NCBI GenBank assembly: GCA_031459765.1
Contig: JAVKHY010000001.1
Location: 285,701-349,700, forward strand
Reading direction: 5' to 3'
Length of the DNA stretch: 64,000 bases
Source: Armatimonadota bacterium
GTDB lineage: Bacteria; Sysuimicrobiota; Sysuimicrobiia; Sysuimicrobiales; Kaftiobacteriaceae
Shown: positions 20,338 to 28,291 of the stretch, in pieces
Numbering within the stretch: the stretch's first letter is position 1
Layout: each line of letters starts with the position of its first letter
Made by a program: the position numbers and the translations under genes
Notes under the pieces: model-generated
Told to the model about the DNA's origin: nothing
Database searches by the model: none
Seen by the model: the letters and a program-made list of their open reading frames with translations, nothing else

Positions 20338-21155
20338 ACGAGCAGAGGCCTGACCCTGTTCAGGCCTGGTGGCGGACGGCCATTGTCGATATCGCGCCGG
20401 GGAGCATCCGCATCCGCGGCTATGCCATCGAGGACCTCATCGGCAACCTTGACTTTTCGTCGATGGTCTGGCTGATGCTGCGGGGCGAGGTGCCCACGAT
20501 GGCCCAGGCCCGGCTCCTCGAGGCCGCCCTGGTCGCCGCCGTGGATCACGGACCCCAGGCGCCGTCCATCGCCATCGCGCGGATGACGGCGACCTGCGGG
20601 GTGGCGCTGAACAGCGCTGTGGCCGCAGGGGTGAACGCCCTGGGCGATGTGCACGGGGGAGCCGGCCAGCAGTGCATGGAGCTCTATCGTGCCGTGGCCG
20701 GCAGGTGGGATGAGGGGATGCCCCTGGAGCGGGCCGTGGAGGCGGTTCTGGACGGGTTCGGCCCTGACGCCTACGTTCCGGGGTTCGGCCACCGGTTCCA
20801 CCCCGTTGACCCCCGGGCCGTGCGGCTCCTCCAGCTCGTCGGCCAGGCGGCCGATGCCGGGACAGTCTCCGGCCGATTTGCGCGCATTGCGCAGGCCGTG
20901 GAGGCGTTGCTGGAGAGGCGGGTCGGGCGGAGAATCCCCATGAATATCGACGGCGCCACGGCGGTGGTCTTCTGCGAACTGGACTTTCCGCCGGCCCTGG
21001 GCCGGGGCCTGTTCATCCTCTCTCGCGCCGTGGGCATCCTGGCGCACGCCTGGGAGCAGATGCTTCAAGGGGAGCGCATCAAGGGGCCCACCCCGCCGCG
21101 CGCCGGCTATACCTACGAAGGGGTTCCGCCTCGCCCCCTCCCTCCCCGGACGTAG
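20334..21155 (+). CDS. citryl-CoA-lyase-like protein (citrate synthase fold)
   Basis: 273 residues, far shorter than citrate synthase (about 370-430), but it keeps the fold's catalytic residues: H107 in GDVHGGAG, H153 in GFGHRFHPVDPRA and D206 in NIDGA. The late SRAVGILAHAWEQ helix is also present. Such short proteins are annotated as citryl-CoA lyase and cleave a 3-hydroxyacyl-CoA such as citryl-CoA to acetyl-CoA and a 2-oxo acid. The ATG overlaps the CoA-transferase stop (ATGA). With the upstream tricarboxylate transporter this suggests uptake, CoA activation and cleavage of a citrate-like acid. Exact substrate unproven. Confidence 0.78.
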   Translation: MNEQRPDPVQAWWRTAIVDIAPGSIRIRGYAIEDLIGNLDFSSMVWLMLRGEVPTMAQARLLEAALVAAVDHGPQAPSIAIARMTATCGVALNSAVAAGVNALGDVHGGAGQQCMELYRAVAGRWDEGMPLERAVEAVLDGFGPDAYVPGFGHRFHPVDPRAVRLLQLVGQAADAGTVSGRFARIAQAVEALLERRVGRRIPMNIDGATAVVFCELDFPPALGRGLFILSRAVGILAHAWEQMLQGERIKGPTPPRAGYTYEGVPPRPLPPRT

Positions 21156-21176
21156 GCCTGCCCCCGCCTGTGATGC

Positions 21177-21205
21177 TTGCGCTGCTCCCGCGGAGGGCCT
21201 AGGCT
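21177..21205 (+). promoter_or_regulatory. possible leaderless promoter before aroKB copy A
   Basis: TTGCGC at 21177-21182 and TAGGCT at 21200-21205 are 17 nt apart, and the ATG at 21213 follows the -10 by 7 nt, so RNA would start at or beside the A of ATG. The hexamers are weak matches. The proposal rests mainly on the same geometry being repeated before aroE. Confidence 0.3.
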
Positions 21206-21212
21206 AACGTTC

Positions 21213-22838
21213 ATGAGGAATATTGCGCTGATCGGGATGCCGGCGACGGGCAAGAGCGCCGTAGGGCGTCGCCTGGCGCTCACCTTGGGCCTTCCTTTCT
21301 TCGATACGGACGAGATGATCGAGAGCCGCGAGGACGCGTCCATCGCGGAGATCTTCGAGGCGCGCGGGGAGGCGTATTTCCGCAGCCTCGAGCAGGCGGT
21401 GATCAGCGAGGTGACCGGGCAGCCAGGTGTCGTGGCGACCGGCGGCGGCGTGGTGGAGCGGCCGGAGAACATGACGGCCCTCCGGGATTGGGGGTGGATC
21501 ATCGCCCTGGTCGCTCCTCCCGAGGTACTGGCGCGTCGAGTCGGTCGGGCCGACCAGTGGCCGCTGCTCAAGGGCGGAGTTGTTGAGAACCTGGAGCGAC
21601 TGTGGAAGCGGCGCGAGGCCGGCTATCGGACCGCGGATCTCGTCGTGGATGTCGCGGAAGAAGACGTGGACGAGGTGGTGCGGAGGATCCTCGAGTTTCT
21701 GGCCGAACGGGAGCCCACCGCAATCGTCACCGTCCATCCGCGCCATGCCCCGTCCTATCGGGCGATCGTGGGCGAGGGTGTGCGAGGGCTTGTCGGGCAC
21801 TACGCGCGGGACGCCGGTCTCCAGGGCCGCGCCGCGGTGTTGGTCTCTCCCGCCGCCGCCAGGTCGTCCGGGATTCAGCTCTGCGATGCTCTGCAAGGAG
21901 CCGGATTCTCACCCGTCCTGATCGAGATTCCCGCCGGAGAGAGTGCGAAGACGTGGGAATCCGTCGGCTGGCTTTGCGACAGACTGGTCCAGGAGCAGCT
22001 CGACCGGACCGGGTGTCTGGTAGCCATGGGCGGTGAGGAAACGCTGGACATCGGGGGATTCCTCGCCGCCACGTACATGCGCGGCATCCCCAGTGTTTAC
22101 CTGCCCACCACGTTGGTGGCCCAGCTCGACAGCTGCATCGGCGGTAAGGTGTCGCTCAACCACCCCCGCGCCAAGAATCTCATCGGGCTCCTCCACCATC
22201 CCCGGCTGGCCGTTGTTGACGTGCAACTGGCGCGGGCCGGGGGGGCCCGGGCGATGCGCGCAGGACTGGCCGAGGCCGTGAAGTACGGGGTCGTCGCCGA
22301 TGCCGGGCTGTTTCGTTTTCTGGAGGAACGGGCGGGCGATCTGCTCCGCGGTGAAGGTCTTGCCGAGCTCGTGGCGTGGTGCCTGCGCATCAAGGCCGCC
22401 ATTGTCGATGAAGATGAAGAAGGAACCGGACGCCGCCTGCTCCTCAACTACGGCCACACCTTCGCCCATGCCATCGAGGCCTCAACCGGGTTCCGCCGCT
22501 ACACCCACGGTGAAGCGGTCGCCATTGGGATGACTCTGGCCGCCCGGGTGGGATCGGCCATGGGCATCACCGCCGGATCCCTGGAAGACCGGCAGACCGC
22601 GCTCTTGCGTCGGCTGGGCCTGCCCTGCGACTTCTCGGGGGTGGCCACGGCACACCTCGTGGAGGCCCTGTGGCGCGACAAGAAGAAGCAGGGCGCCCGG
22701 TTGCGGTTTGTGCTGCCGACGGATCTCGGCAGCGGAGAGGTGCGCAGCGACGTCCCCATCGACCTCGTGGCCCGCGTTCTGAGCGAACACGGGGCCGCGG
22801 CCGAACGGGCCGACCGGGACGGCAGCGCACAGGTCTGA
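21213..22838 (+). CDS. shikimate kinase / 3-dehydroquinate synthase fusion, divergent copy A
   Basis: 541 residues: an N-terminal shikimate-kinase domain (about 1-170) fused to a dehydroquinate-synthase (DHQS) domain (about 175-541). The kinase P-loop is intact (GMPATGKS), as are DTD, the FR motif and G77-G78-G79, but the lid motif usually RPLL reads W116-P-L-L. The DHQS domain keeps the metal ligands (Glu in GLAEAVK, His in NYGHTFAH, His in THGEAV) and the catalytic Asp/Lys/Asn residues. The glycine-rich NAD loop, normally GGGVVGD, reads GGEETLD at 273-279. It may be a repurposed sugar-phosphate cyclase or a degenerate paralogue of copy B (24938-26518). No strong SD is present. Confidence 0.83.
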   Translation: MRNIALIGMPATGKSAVGRRLALTLGLPFFDTDEMIESREDASIAEIFEARGEAYFRSLEQAVISEVTGQPGVVATGGGVVERPENMTALRDWGWIIALVAPPEVLARRVGRADQWPLLKGGVVENLERLWKRREAGYRTADLVVDVAEEDVDEVVRRILEFLAEREPTAIVTVHPRHAPSYRAIVGEGVRGLVGHYARDAGLQGRAAVLVSPAAARSSGIQLCDALQGAGFSPVLIEIPAGESAKTWESVGWLCDRLVQEQLDRTGCLVAMGGEETLDIGGFLAATYMRGIPSVYLPTTLVAQLDSCIGGKVSLNHPRAKNLIGLLHHPRLAVVDVQLARAGGARAMRAGLAEAVKYGVVADAGLFRFLEERAGDLLRGEGLAELVAWCLRIKAAIVDEDEEGTGRRLLLNYGHTFAHAIEASTGFRRYTHGEAVAIGMTLAARVGSAMGITAGSLEDRQTALLRRLGLPCDFSGVATAHLVEALWRDKKKQGARLRFVLPTDLGSGEVRSDVPIDLVARVLSEHGAAAERADRDGSAQV

Positions 22839-22894
22839 AGGGCCTCGGGCCTGCCCGGACGCCGCCTCCCGCCCCAGGAGGTCCCGGGGGATTG

Positions 22895-22903
22895 TGCTAT
22901 GAT
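22895..22903 (+). promoter_or_regulatory. extended -10 promoter, leaderless layout, for aroE
   Basis: TGCTATGAT at 22895-22903 is an extended -10 (TGn plus TATGAT), with no -35 match 17 nt upstream. The ATG at 22911 begins 7 nt after the hexamer, so the transcript is expected to start at the initiation codon or within a base or two of it. The nearest SD-like AGGAGG (22876-22881) is 29 nt away and would not be transcribed. Confidence 0.6.
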
Positions 22904-22910
22904 TCCGGGT

Positions 22911-23798
22911 ATGATCGCCCCGCGAGCCGGCCAAAAGGTAGTGGGCATCATTGGCGATCCGGTGGCCCACTCCCTTTCTCCCCGTATGCACACGGCTGCC
23001 TTTGAGGCGCTGGGGATAGACTGGCGTTTCGTCGCTTTCCGGGTTCCGCCCGAGCATCTGGAGGACGCCCTGCGGGGGATCCGGGCGCTCGGTCTGGCCG
23101 GCGTCAACGTCACCATCCCCCACAAGCAGGCTGTCACGACCCTTGTCGATGATCTCGACCCGACGGCCCGCGCCATCGGTGCCGTGAACACCGTGCGCGT
23201 GGAGGCCGACCGTCTCGTCGGCTACAACACCGACGCTCCGGGCCTGCTGGATGCCCTGGTGCGCGACGGCGGTCGGAGCCCCGCCGGTGCCCGTTGTCTC
23301 GTCCTTGGCGCGGGCGGCGCCGGTCGCAGCGCCGCGTTTGCCCTGGCCGGCGCCCGGGCGGCGTCGGTGGTGATCCTGAATCGGACAGCTTCGCGCGCGG
23401 ACGATGTGGCCGGACGGGTCGCCGACGCCCATCCGGCATGTTCGGTCCGGGCGGGGCCCCTCGACCCACGCACCGTCGCCCGGGCCGCGGAGGACGCCGA
23501 CGTGATCATTCAGGCGACCAGTGCGATGCTCGGCGTGGCGGCCGACGGCCGCGGTGAGACGCCCGCCTGGCTGTGCGCATTGGAGGGCGCGCTGCGTCCC
23601 GGGGTGACCGTCCTGGACATGGTCTACACACCGCCGCGGACGGCGCTGTTGGTCGCGGCGGCGAAGGCGGGGGCACGGATCGTGGACGGTCTGAGCATGC
23701 TGGTCTACCAGGGGGCACGGAGTTTCGAGCTGTGGACCGGCCTGCCCGCGCCCATTGCCGCCATGCGGCACGCTGTTGACGGCGTGGCCCGGCGCTGA
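22911..23798 (+). CDS. aroE: shikimate dehydrogenase (NADP+)
   Basis: 295 residues. Reduces 3-dehydroshikimate to shikimate. The substrate domain has [10 protein letters not shown], the catalytic K72 in NVTIPHKQA and D108 in YNTDAPG. The dinucleotide-binding [13 protein letters not shown] follows, then NRTASRADD, whose Asn-Arg-Thr suggests NADPH. An upstream ATG at 22899 lies inside the proposed -10 box and would not be transcribed, so 22911 is preferred. The stop overlaps the aroC ATG (TGATG). Confidence 0.92.
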   Translation: MIAPRAGQKVVGIIGDPVAHSLSPRMHTAAFEALGIDWRFVAFRVPPEHLEDALRGIRALGLAGVNVTIPHKQAVTTLVDDLDPTARAIGAVNTVRVEADRLVGYNTDAPGLLDALVRDGGRSPAGARCLVLGAGGAGRSAAFALAGARAASVVILNRTASRADDVAGRVADAHPACSVRAGPLDPRTVARAAEDADVIIQATSAMLGVAADGRGETPAWLCALEGALRPGVTVLDMVYTPPRTALLVAAAKAGARIVDGLSMLVYQGARSFELWTGLPAPIAAMRHAVDGVARR

Positions 23799-24922
23799 TG
23801 GCGCTGCGCTTTCTCACTGCGGGAGAGTCCCACGGCCGGGCGCTCACGGCGATCCTCGAGGGGTTGCCGGCCGGCCTGGTGGTGAGCGTTGAGGAGATCA
23901 ACGCCCAGATGTCCCGGCGTCAGGTGGGCTACGGGCGCAGTCCCCGGATGAAGCTGGAAGCCGACCGGGTGGAAATCGTGTCCGGGCTGATGGGCGGGGA
24001 GACGATCGGCGCCCCCGTCGCCCTGCGGGTGGAAAATCGAGACGTGCGCCTGGACGAGCCTCCGCTGACGCGGCCGCGTCCCGGACACGCCGACCTGGCC
24101 GGCGCGATGAAATACGGCTTCCGCGACCTGCGGCGGGTGCTGGAGCGGGCGAGTGCGCGGGAGACCGCGGCCCGTGTGGCCGTCGGGGCGGTCTGCCGGG
24201 CGTTTTTGGGCGCCTTTGGTATTTCCATCTTCAGCCACGTCGTCGAGATCGGGTCCGTTGCGATCACCCAGCGCCCCCTGCGCTGGGAAGACATCCCGGG
24301 TGTGGCCGAGGGTTCGGATCTCCGCTGCGCGGATGCCGCGGCGGAAGCCAGGATGCGCGAGGCCATCGAGGCGGCCCGGAAGGCCGGGGATACCCTGGGT
24401 GGAGTATTCGAGGTTGTGGCCCTCGGCGTGCCGCCCGGCCTCGGCAGTTATGTGCACTGGGACAGAAAACTGGACGGACGACTCGCCCAGGCCGTGATGT
24501 CGATTCCCGCGGTAAAGGGCGTGGAAGTGGGGTCGGGGTTCGAAATGGCGCGCACTCCGGGTTCGCGCGCCCACGACGAAATCCGTTACCAGCCAGATCG
24601 GGGTTTCTTCCGTGAGACGAACCGGGCCGGGGGCATGGAGGGAGGCGTCACCAACGGCGAGCCGGTGGTGGTGCGGGGGGCCATGAAGCCGCTCTCCACG
24701 TTGATGGCCCCGCTCCTCTCGGTGGATCTGGAGACGAAGGCGCCTTCCCGCGGGGCCGTTGTGCGCAGCGATGTTTGCGCCGTGCCGGCCGCCGGTGTCG
24801 TGGCGGAAGCGATGGTCGCCTTCGTGCTGGCGGACGCCTTCCTCGAGAAGTTCGGGGGAGACACGATGGCCGATATCGGGGCGACCTACCGGGCGTACCG
24901 TTCCCGCCTCCGCGACCTGTGA
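23798..24922 (+). CDS. aroC: chorismate synthase
   Basis: 374-residue FMN-dependent enzyme that converts 5-enolpyruvylshikimate-3-phosphate to chorismate. Signature motifs are the N-terminal TAGESHG, the [12 protein letters not shown] and [10 protein letters not shown] segments, and the late [12 protein letters not shown] loop with its conserved glycines. The length matches the monofunctional bacterial form, which needs a separate flavin reductase. The ATG overlaps the aroE stop, and aroKB copy B follows after 15 nt. Confidence 0.95.
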   Translation: MALRFLTAGESHGRALTAILEGLPAGLVVSVEEINAQMSRRQVGYGRSPRMKLEADRVEIVSGLMGGETIGAPVALRVENRDVRLDEPPLTRPRPGHADLAGAMKYGFRDLRRVLERASARETAARVAVGAVCRAFLGAFGISIFSHVVEIGSVAITQRPLRWEDIPGVAEGSDLRCADAAAEARMREAIEAARKAGDTLGGVFEVVALGVPPGLGSYVHWDRKLDGRLAQAVMSIPAVKGVEVGSGFEMARTPGSRAHDEIRYQPDRGFFRETNRAGGMEGGVTNGEPVVVRGAMKPLSTLMAPLLSVDLETKAPSRGAVVRSDVCAVPAAGVVAEAMVAFVLADAFLEKFGGDTMADIGATYRAYRSRLRDL

Positions 24923-24937
24923 TCGGCTCTCTCCTCG

Positions 24938-26518
24938 ATGCGTAACGTTGTCCTGATCGGCTTCATGGGCACGGGGAAGAGTGCGGTCGGGCAGATCCTC
25001 GCCCGCCGGCTCGGCTGGACCTTCGTGGACATCGACCGGCGCGCGGCGAGGCGGGAGCGGGCGACGGTCCCGCAGATCCTGGCCAGACACGGCGAGGGAT
25101 ACTTTCGGGACGTGGAAGCGCGGATCATTGCCGAGGTCGCCGGGCGGCGCGACCTCGTGATCGCGACCGGGGCCGGAGTCGTGCTCCGTCCCGAGAACAT
25201 GCGGCGTCTGCGCGCCAACGGATGGATCGTTTCACTGACGGCGCCCGTGGACGTGCTGCTGACCCGCCTCGGCGAGCGGCGGCCGTCGCTGGGCGGGGAT
25301 GCGCGCGGTGAGGTGGTGCGCCTGCTCGATCAGCGCCGGCCGCTGTATCGCGATGCGGATCTGATGATCGACGTTTCGGTGGCCACACCGGACCGTGTGG
25401 CCGATGCTGTGCTGGCCTTCCTGGGTCGGCGCGATCGCCGGACGGTCCCGGTGCATCTGTCCGGCCGCGACTATCCGGTCCACATCGGCGAGGGCATCCT
25501 GCCGTTGCTGCCCGTCGACCTCGCCGCGCTGGGGGCGGGACGGCGGGTGGCCGTGGTCACGCACCGTAGCGTCAGGCGATCCGCCGCGGGGGCCCTCCTG
25601 GGGGTGCTCCGGAGCCAGGGGTTCGAGGTCTCGGTGTTCGACGTGCCGGCCGGTGAGGGCTCGAAGAGCCTGGTTATGGTCGGGGCGCTCTGCACGCGGT
25701 TGGCCCGGGCCAGGGTGGACCGCCACAGCACGCTGCTGGCCGTCGGCGGCGGGGTGGTCGGAGATCTGGGCGGATTTGTCGCGGCAACGTACATGCGGGG
25801 CATCCGGCTGGTGCATGTCCCCACGACGCTGCTGGCCATGGTGGACAGCAGTATCGGGGGGAAGACTGGCGTCAACCACGCGGGGGTGAAGAACCTCGTC
25901 GGCGCCTTCTACCAGCCATCGGCCGTTGTCGCCGACGTCCGAACACTGCAGACTCTTCCAGAGCGAGAACTCCGAAGCGGGCTGGCCGAGGTGGTGAAGA
26001 CCGCCGTCGTCGGGGACGCCGATCTCTTCGAGTTCCTGGAGGACAACCTTGCCGCCGTACTCCGCCGGGAGCCGGATGCGTTGATTGAGGTCATTTCCCG
26101 CTGCGCCGCTTTCAAGGCCCGGGTGGTGGAAGCGGACGAAGCGGAGCGCGCCGAACGCCAGATCCTGAATTACGGCCACACCCTCGGGCACGCCGTCGAG
26201 GCGGCGGCGGGATTCCGGGGGCTGACCCACGGTGAGGCCGTGGCCATCGGGATGGCCCTGGAGGCCCGCCTGGCCCAGCGCCTCGGGCTGACGTCCGCGG
26301 CGACGGTCGAACGGCAGAACGCGCTGCTGGCCCGCATCGGACTTCCCGTCAGGCTGGGCCCGGTGAGTCGGGCCGCGGTGTGGCGGGCACTGGCCCTGGA
26401 CAAGAAGTCGAAGGACGGGGTGCTCCGCTGGCCGATGCTGGTAGGCATCGGTTCGGTGCGGCGCGAACAGGAAGTCCCGGAGGCCTTGCTGCGGGAGGTC
26501 ATCGGTGGCTCACGCTGA
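24938..26518 (+). CDS. aroKB: shikimate kinase / 3-dehydroquinate synthase fusion, canonical copy B
   Basis: 526 residues. The C-terminal DHQS domain is fully canonical: the NAD loop is G270-G-G-V-V-G-D276, followed by VDSSIGGKTGVNH and KNLVGAFYQP, with Glu in GLAEVVK and His in NYGHTLGH and THGEAV for metal. It should convert DAHP to dehydroquinate. The N-terminal kinase has an intact P-loop (GFMGTGKS), FR and RRP lid, but the shikimate-binding Gly triplet reads G78-A79-G80. Fusion in this order is known as AroKB. It is cotranscribed with aroC. Confidence 0.92.
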   Translation: MRNVVLIGFMGTGKSAVGQILARRLGWTFVDIDRRAARRERATVPQILARHGEGYFRDVEARIIAEVAGRRDLVIATGAGVVLRPENMRRLRANGWIVSLTAPVDVLLTRLGERRPSLGGDARGEVVRLLDQRRPLYRDADLMIDVSVATPDRVADAVLAFLGRRDRRTVPVHLSGRDYPVHIGEGILPLLPVDLAALGAGRRVAVVTHRSVRRSAAGALLGVLRSQGFEVSVFDVPAGEGSKSLVMVGALCTRLARARVDRHSTLLAVGGGVVGDLGGFVAATYMRGIRLVHVPTTLLAMVDSSIGGKTGVNHAGVKNLVGAFYQPSAVVADVRTLQTLPERELRSGLAEVVKTAVVGDADLFEFLEDNLAAVLRREPDALIEVISRCAAFKARVVEADEAERAERQILNYGHTLGHAVEAAAGFRGLTHGEAVAIGMALEARLAQRLGLTSAATVERQNALLARIGLPVRLGPVSRAAVWRALALDKKSKDGVLRWPMLVGIGSVRREQEVPEALLREVIGGSR

Positions 26519-26604
26519 CGTCAAGTGCGGTCCCGTACTTTCTCCGGGGACTGATTTCGAGCCGACGCCCATCGGTCGCGACGCGGTCGAGGTGCGCTAG
26601 TCCC

Positions 26605-26982
26605 ATGCACATTCGCGGGATCCGAGGGGCGACGACCTGCGCCGCCGACGAGGAGGAGGCGATCCTCGAGGCGACGGAGGAACTGCTGCGGCAGATGGCC
26701 GACGCCAACGGCGTGGAGTCCGACGAGATCGCGGCCATCATCTTCACGGCGACGCAGGATCTCACCGCGGCCTTCCCCGCCGAGGCGGCGCGCCGGCTGC
26801 GGTGGAACCTGGTGCCGCTGCTCTCGGCCACGGAGATGGCCGTGTCGGACCCCCGCGCCGTGCCCCGCTGCATTCGCGTGCTGATGCTCTGGAACACCCC
26901 GCGCTCCCAGGAAGAGGTCGTGCACGTGTACCTGCGCGGCGCGGCGCGGCTGCGGCCCGACCTCAAGGAGCGGCGGGTCTAG
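26605..26982 (+). CDS. aroH: chorismate mutase, AroH type
   Basis: 125 residues of the monofunctional, trimeric AroH class (Bacillus type). Converts chorismate to prephenate for Phe and Tyr. It shows the N-terminal RGIRGATT with the active-site Arg, the ATEM segment with the catalytic Glu, CIRVLML with the second Arg, and the HVYL Tyr before LRPDL. An 86-nt gap separates it from aroKB copy B, with GAGGTG about 10 nt before the ATG. aroA follows after 7 nt. Confidence 0.93.
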   Translation: MHIRGIRGATTCAADEEEAILEATEELLRQMADANGVESDEIAAIIFTATQDLTAAFPAEAARRLRWNLVPLLSATEMAVSDPRAVPRCIRVLMLWNTPRSQEEVVHVYLRGAARLRPDLKERRV

Positions 26983-26989
26983 CCCGGCG

Positions 26990-28291
26990 ATGGACGTCGT
27001 CGTCGCCCCGGCCGCGCGTCTGGCGGGGACCGTGCGCGTCCCCGGCGACAAGTCGATCTCCCACCGCGCCGCGATCCTGGGCGCGCTGGCCTCCGGGACC
27101 ACGACCATCCGGAACTTTCTGCGGGCCGAGGACTGCCTGCGGACGCTGGAGTGTCTGCGGGAGCTGGGGGTGACCATCGAGGAGGACGGAGCGCACCTGG
27201 TGGTCCATGGCGCCGCGGGACGGCTCCGGGAGCCGGACCGCGCGCTGGACGCCGGCAACTCCGGCACCACGATGCGGCTGCTGGCCGGTGTCGCTGCGGC
27301 CCAGCCCATCGCCGTGGTGCTCGACGGCGACGCGTCGCTGCGCCGGCGCCCGATGGACCGCATCGCCGAACCGCTCCGGAAGATGGGCGCGTACGTCGGC
27401 CTGCGGGACGGGCGTTACCCTCCCCTGCGCATCACGGGGGCCCGGCTGCGCGGCATCACCTACGAACTGCCGGTGCCCAGCGCCCAGGTCAAATCGGCCG
27501 TCCTGCTGGCCGGGCTGCTCGCCGAGAGCGAGACGGTGGTCGTCGAGCCGGTGCCCACGCGGGACCACACCGAGCGCATGCTGGCCCGGTTCGGCGTCCC
27601 GATCCGCCGGGACGGCCGGCGCATCGTCCTCCCTCCCGGCCTGCCTGTCGGATGCGAGGTGACGGTCCCCGGGGACATCTCCTCGGCCGCCTTCTTTCTG
27701 GCCGCCGCGGCCCGGGCCGGCTCGAAGGTCACGGTCGAAGATGTCGGCGTGAACCCGACGCGGACCGGCGTGCTGGAGATTCTGGAGCAGATGGGCGCGG
27801 CGGTCGAGCAGACGTCGCCCCGCGACGTGGGGGGCGAGCCGACCGCCGCCGTCACCGTGCGCGGCGGGCGGCTGCGCGGGGTGACGATCCGCGGACCGAT
27901 CATCCCGCGGGTCATCGACGAGCTGCCGGTGCTCTGCGTGGTGGCGGCGGCCGCGGAAGGCAAGACCGTGATCCGCGACGCGGCGGAGCTGCGGGCCAAG
28001 GAGTCCGACCGCATCGCCGTGATCGCCGCCGGGCTGCGGGCGCTGGGCGTGGCGGTGAAGGAGCGCCCCGACGGGATCGAGATCCGCGGCGGCGGGCTGC
28101 GGGGCGGCGTGGTGGACGCCGCGGGAGATCACCGCCTCGCCATGGCCTTCGTCGTGGCCGGGCTGTTCGCCGATGCGCCGGTGACGGTGCGCGGGGCAGA
28201 GGCGGTGGCCGTCTCCTTCCCGGGGTTTTTCGACACCCTCGACCAGCTGGGCGGGAAGACTGCCGCGCTGGGTGCGGCGGAGGATGGGTAG
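26990..28291 (+). CDS. aroA: 3-phosphoshikimate 1-carboxyvinyltransferase (EPSP synthase)
   Basis: 433 residues. Transfers the enolpyruvyl group of PEP to shikimate-3-phosphate. Motifs include GDKSISHR at residues 18-25, DAGNSGTTMRL, and the later ELPVLCV and KESDRI segments around the catalytic acid and Arg. It is the full-length two-domain form, starting with ATG 7 nt after aroH. Its 3' end overlaps the proposed GTG start of the MoxR-type ATPase by 20 nt. Confidence 0.95.
   Translation: MDVVVAPAARLAGTVRVPGDKSISHRAAILGALASGTTTIRNFLRAEDCLRTLECLRELGVTIEEDGAHLVVHGAAGRLREPDRALDAGNSGTTMRLLAGVAAAQPIAVVLDGDASLRRRPMDRIAEPLRKMGAYVGLRDGRYPPLRITGARLRGITYELPVPSAQVKSAVLLAGLLAESETVVVEPVPTRDHTERMLARFGVPIRRDGRRIVLPPGLPVGCEVTVPGDISSAAFFLAAAARAGSKVTVEDVGVNPTRTGVLEILEQMGAAVEQTSPRDVGGEPTAAVTVRGGRLRGVTIRGPIIPRVIDELPVLCVVAAAAEGKTVIRDAAELRAKESDRIAVIAAGLRALGVAVKERPDGIEIRGGGLRGGVVDAAGDHRLAMAFVVAGLFADAPVTVRGAEAVAVSFPGFFDTLDQLGGKTAALGAAEDG

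Noticed and set aside
22899-22911. Earlier ATG at 22899 as the aroE start
   Set aside because: It overlaps the proposed -10 hexamer and has no SD. The shikimate dehydrogenase homology does not need the extra four residues.
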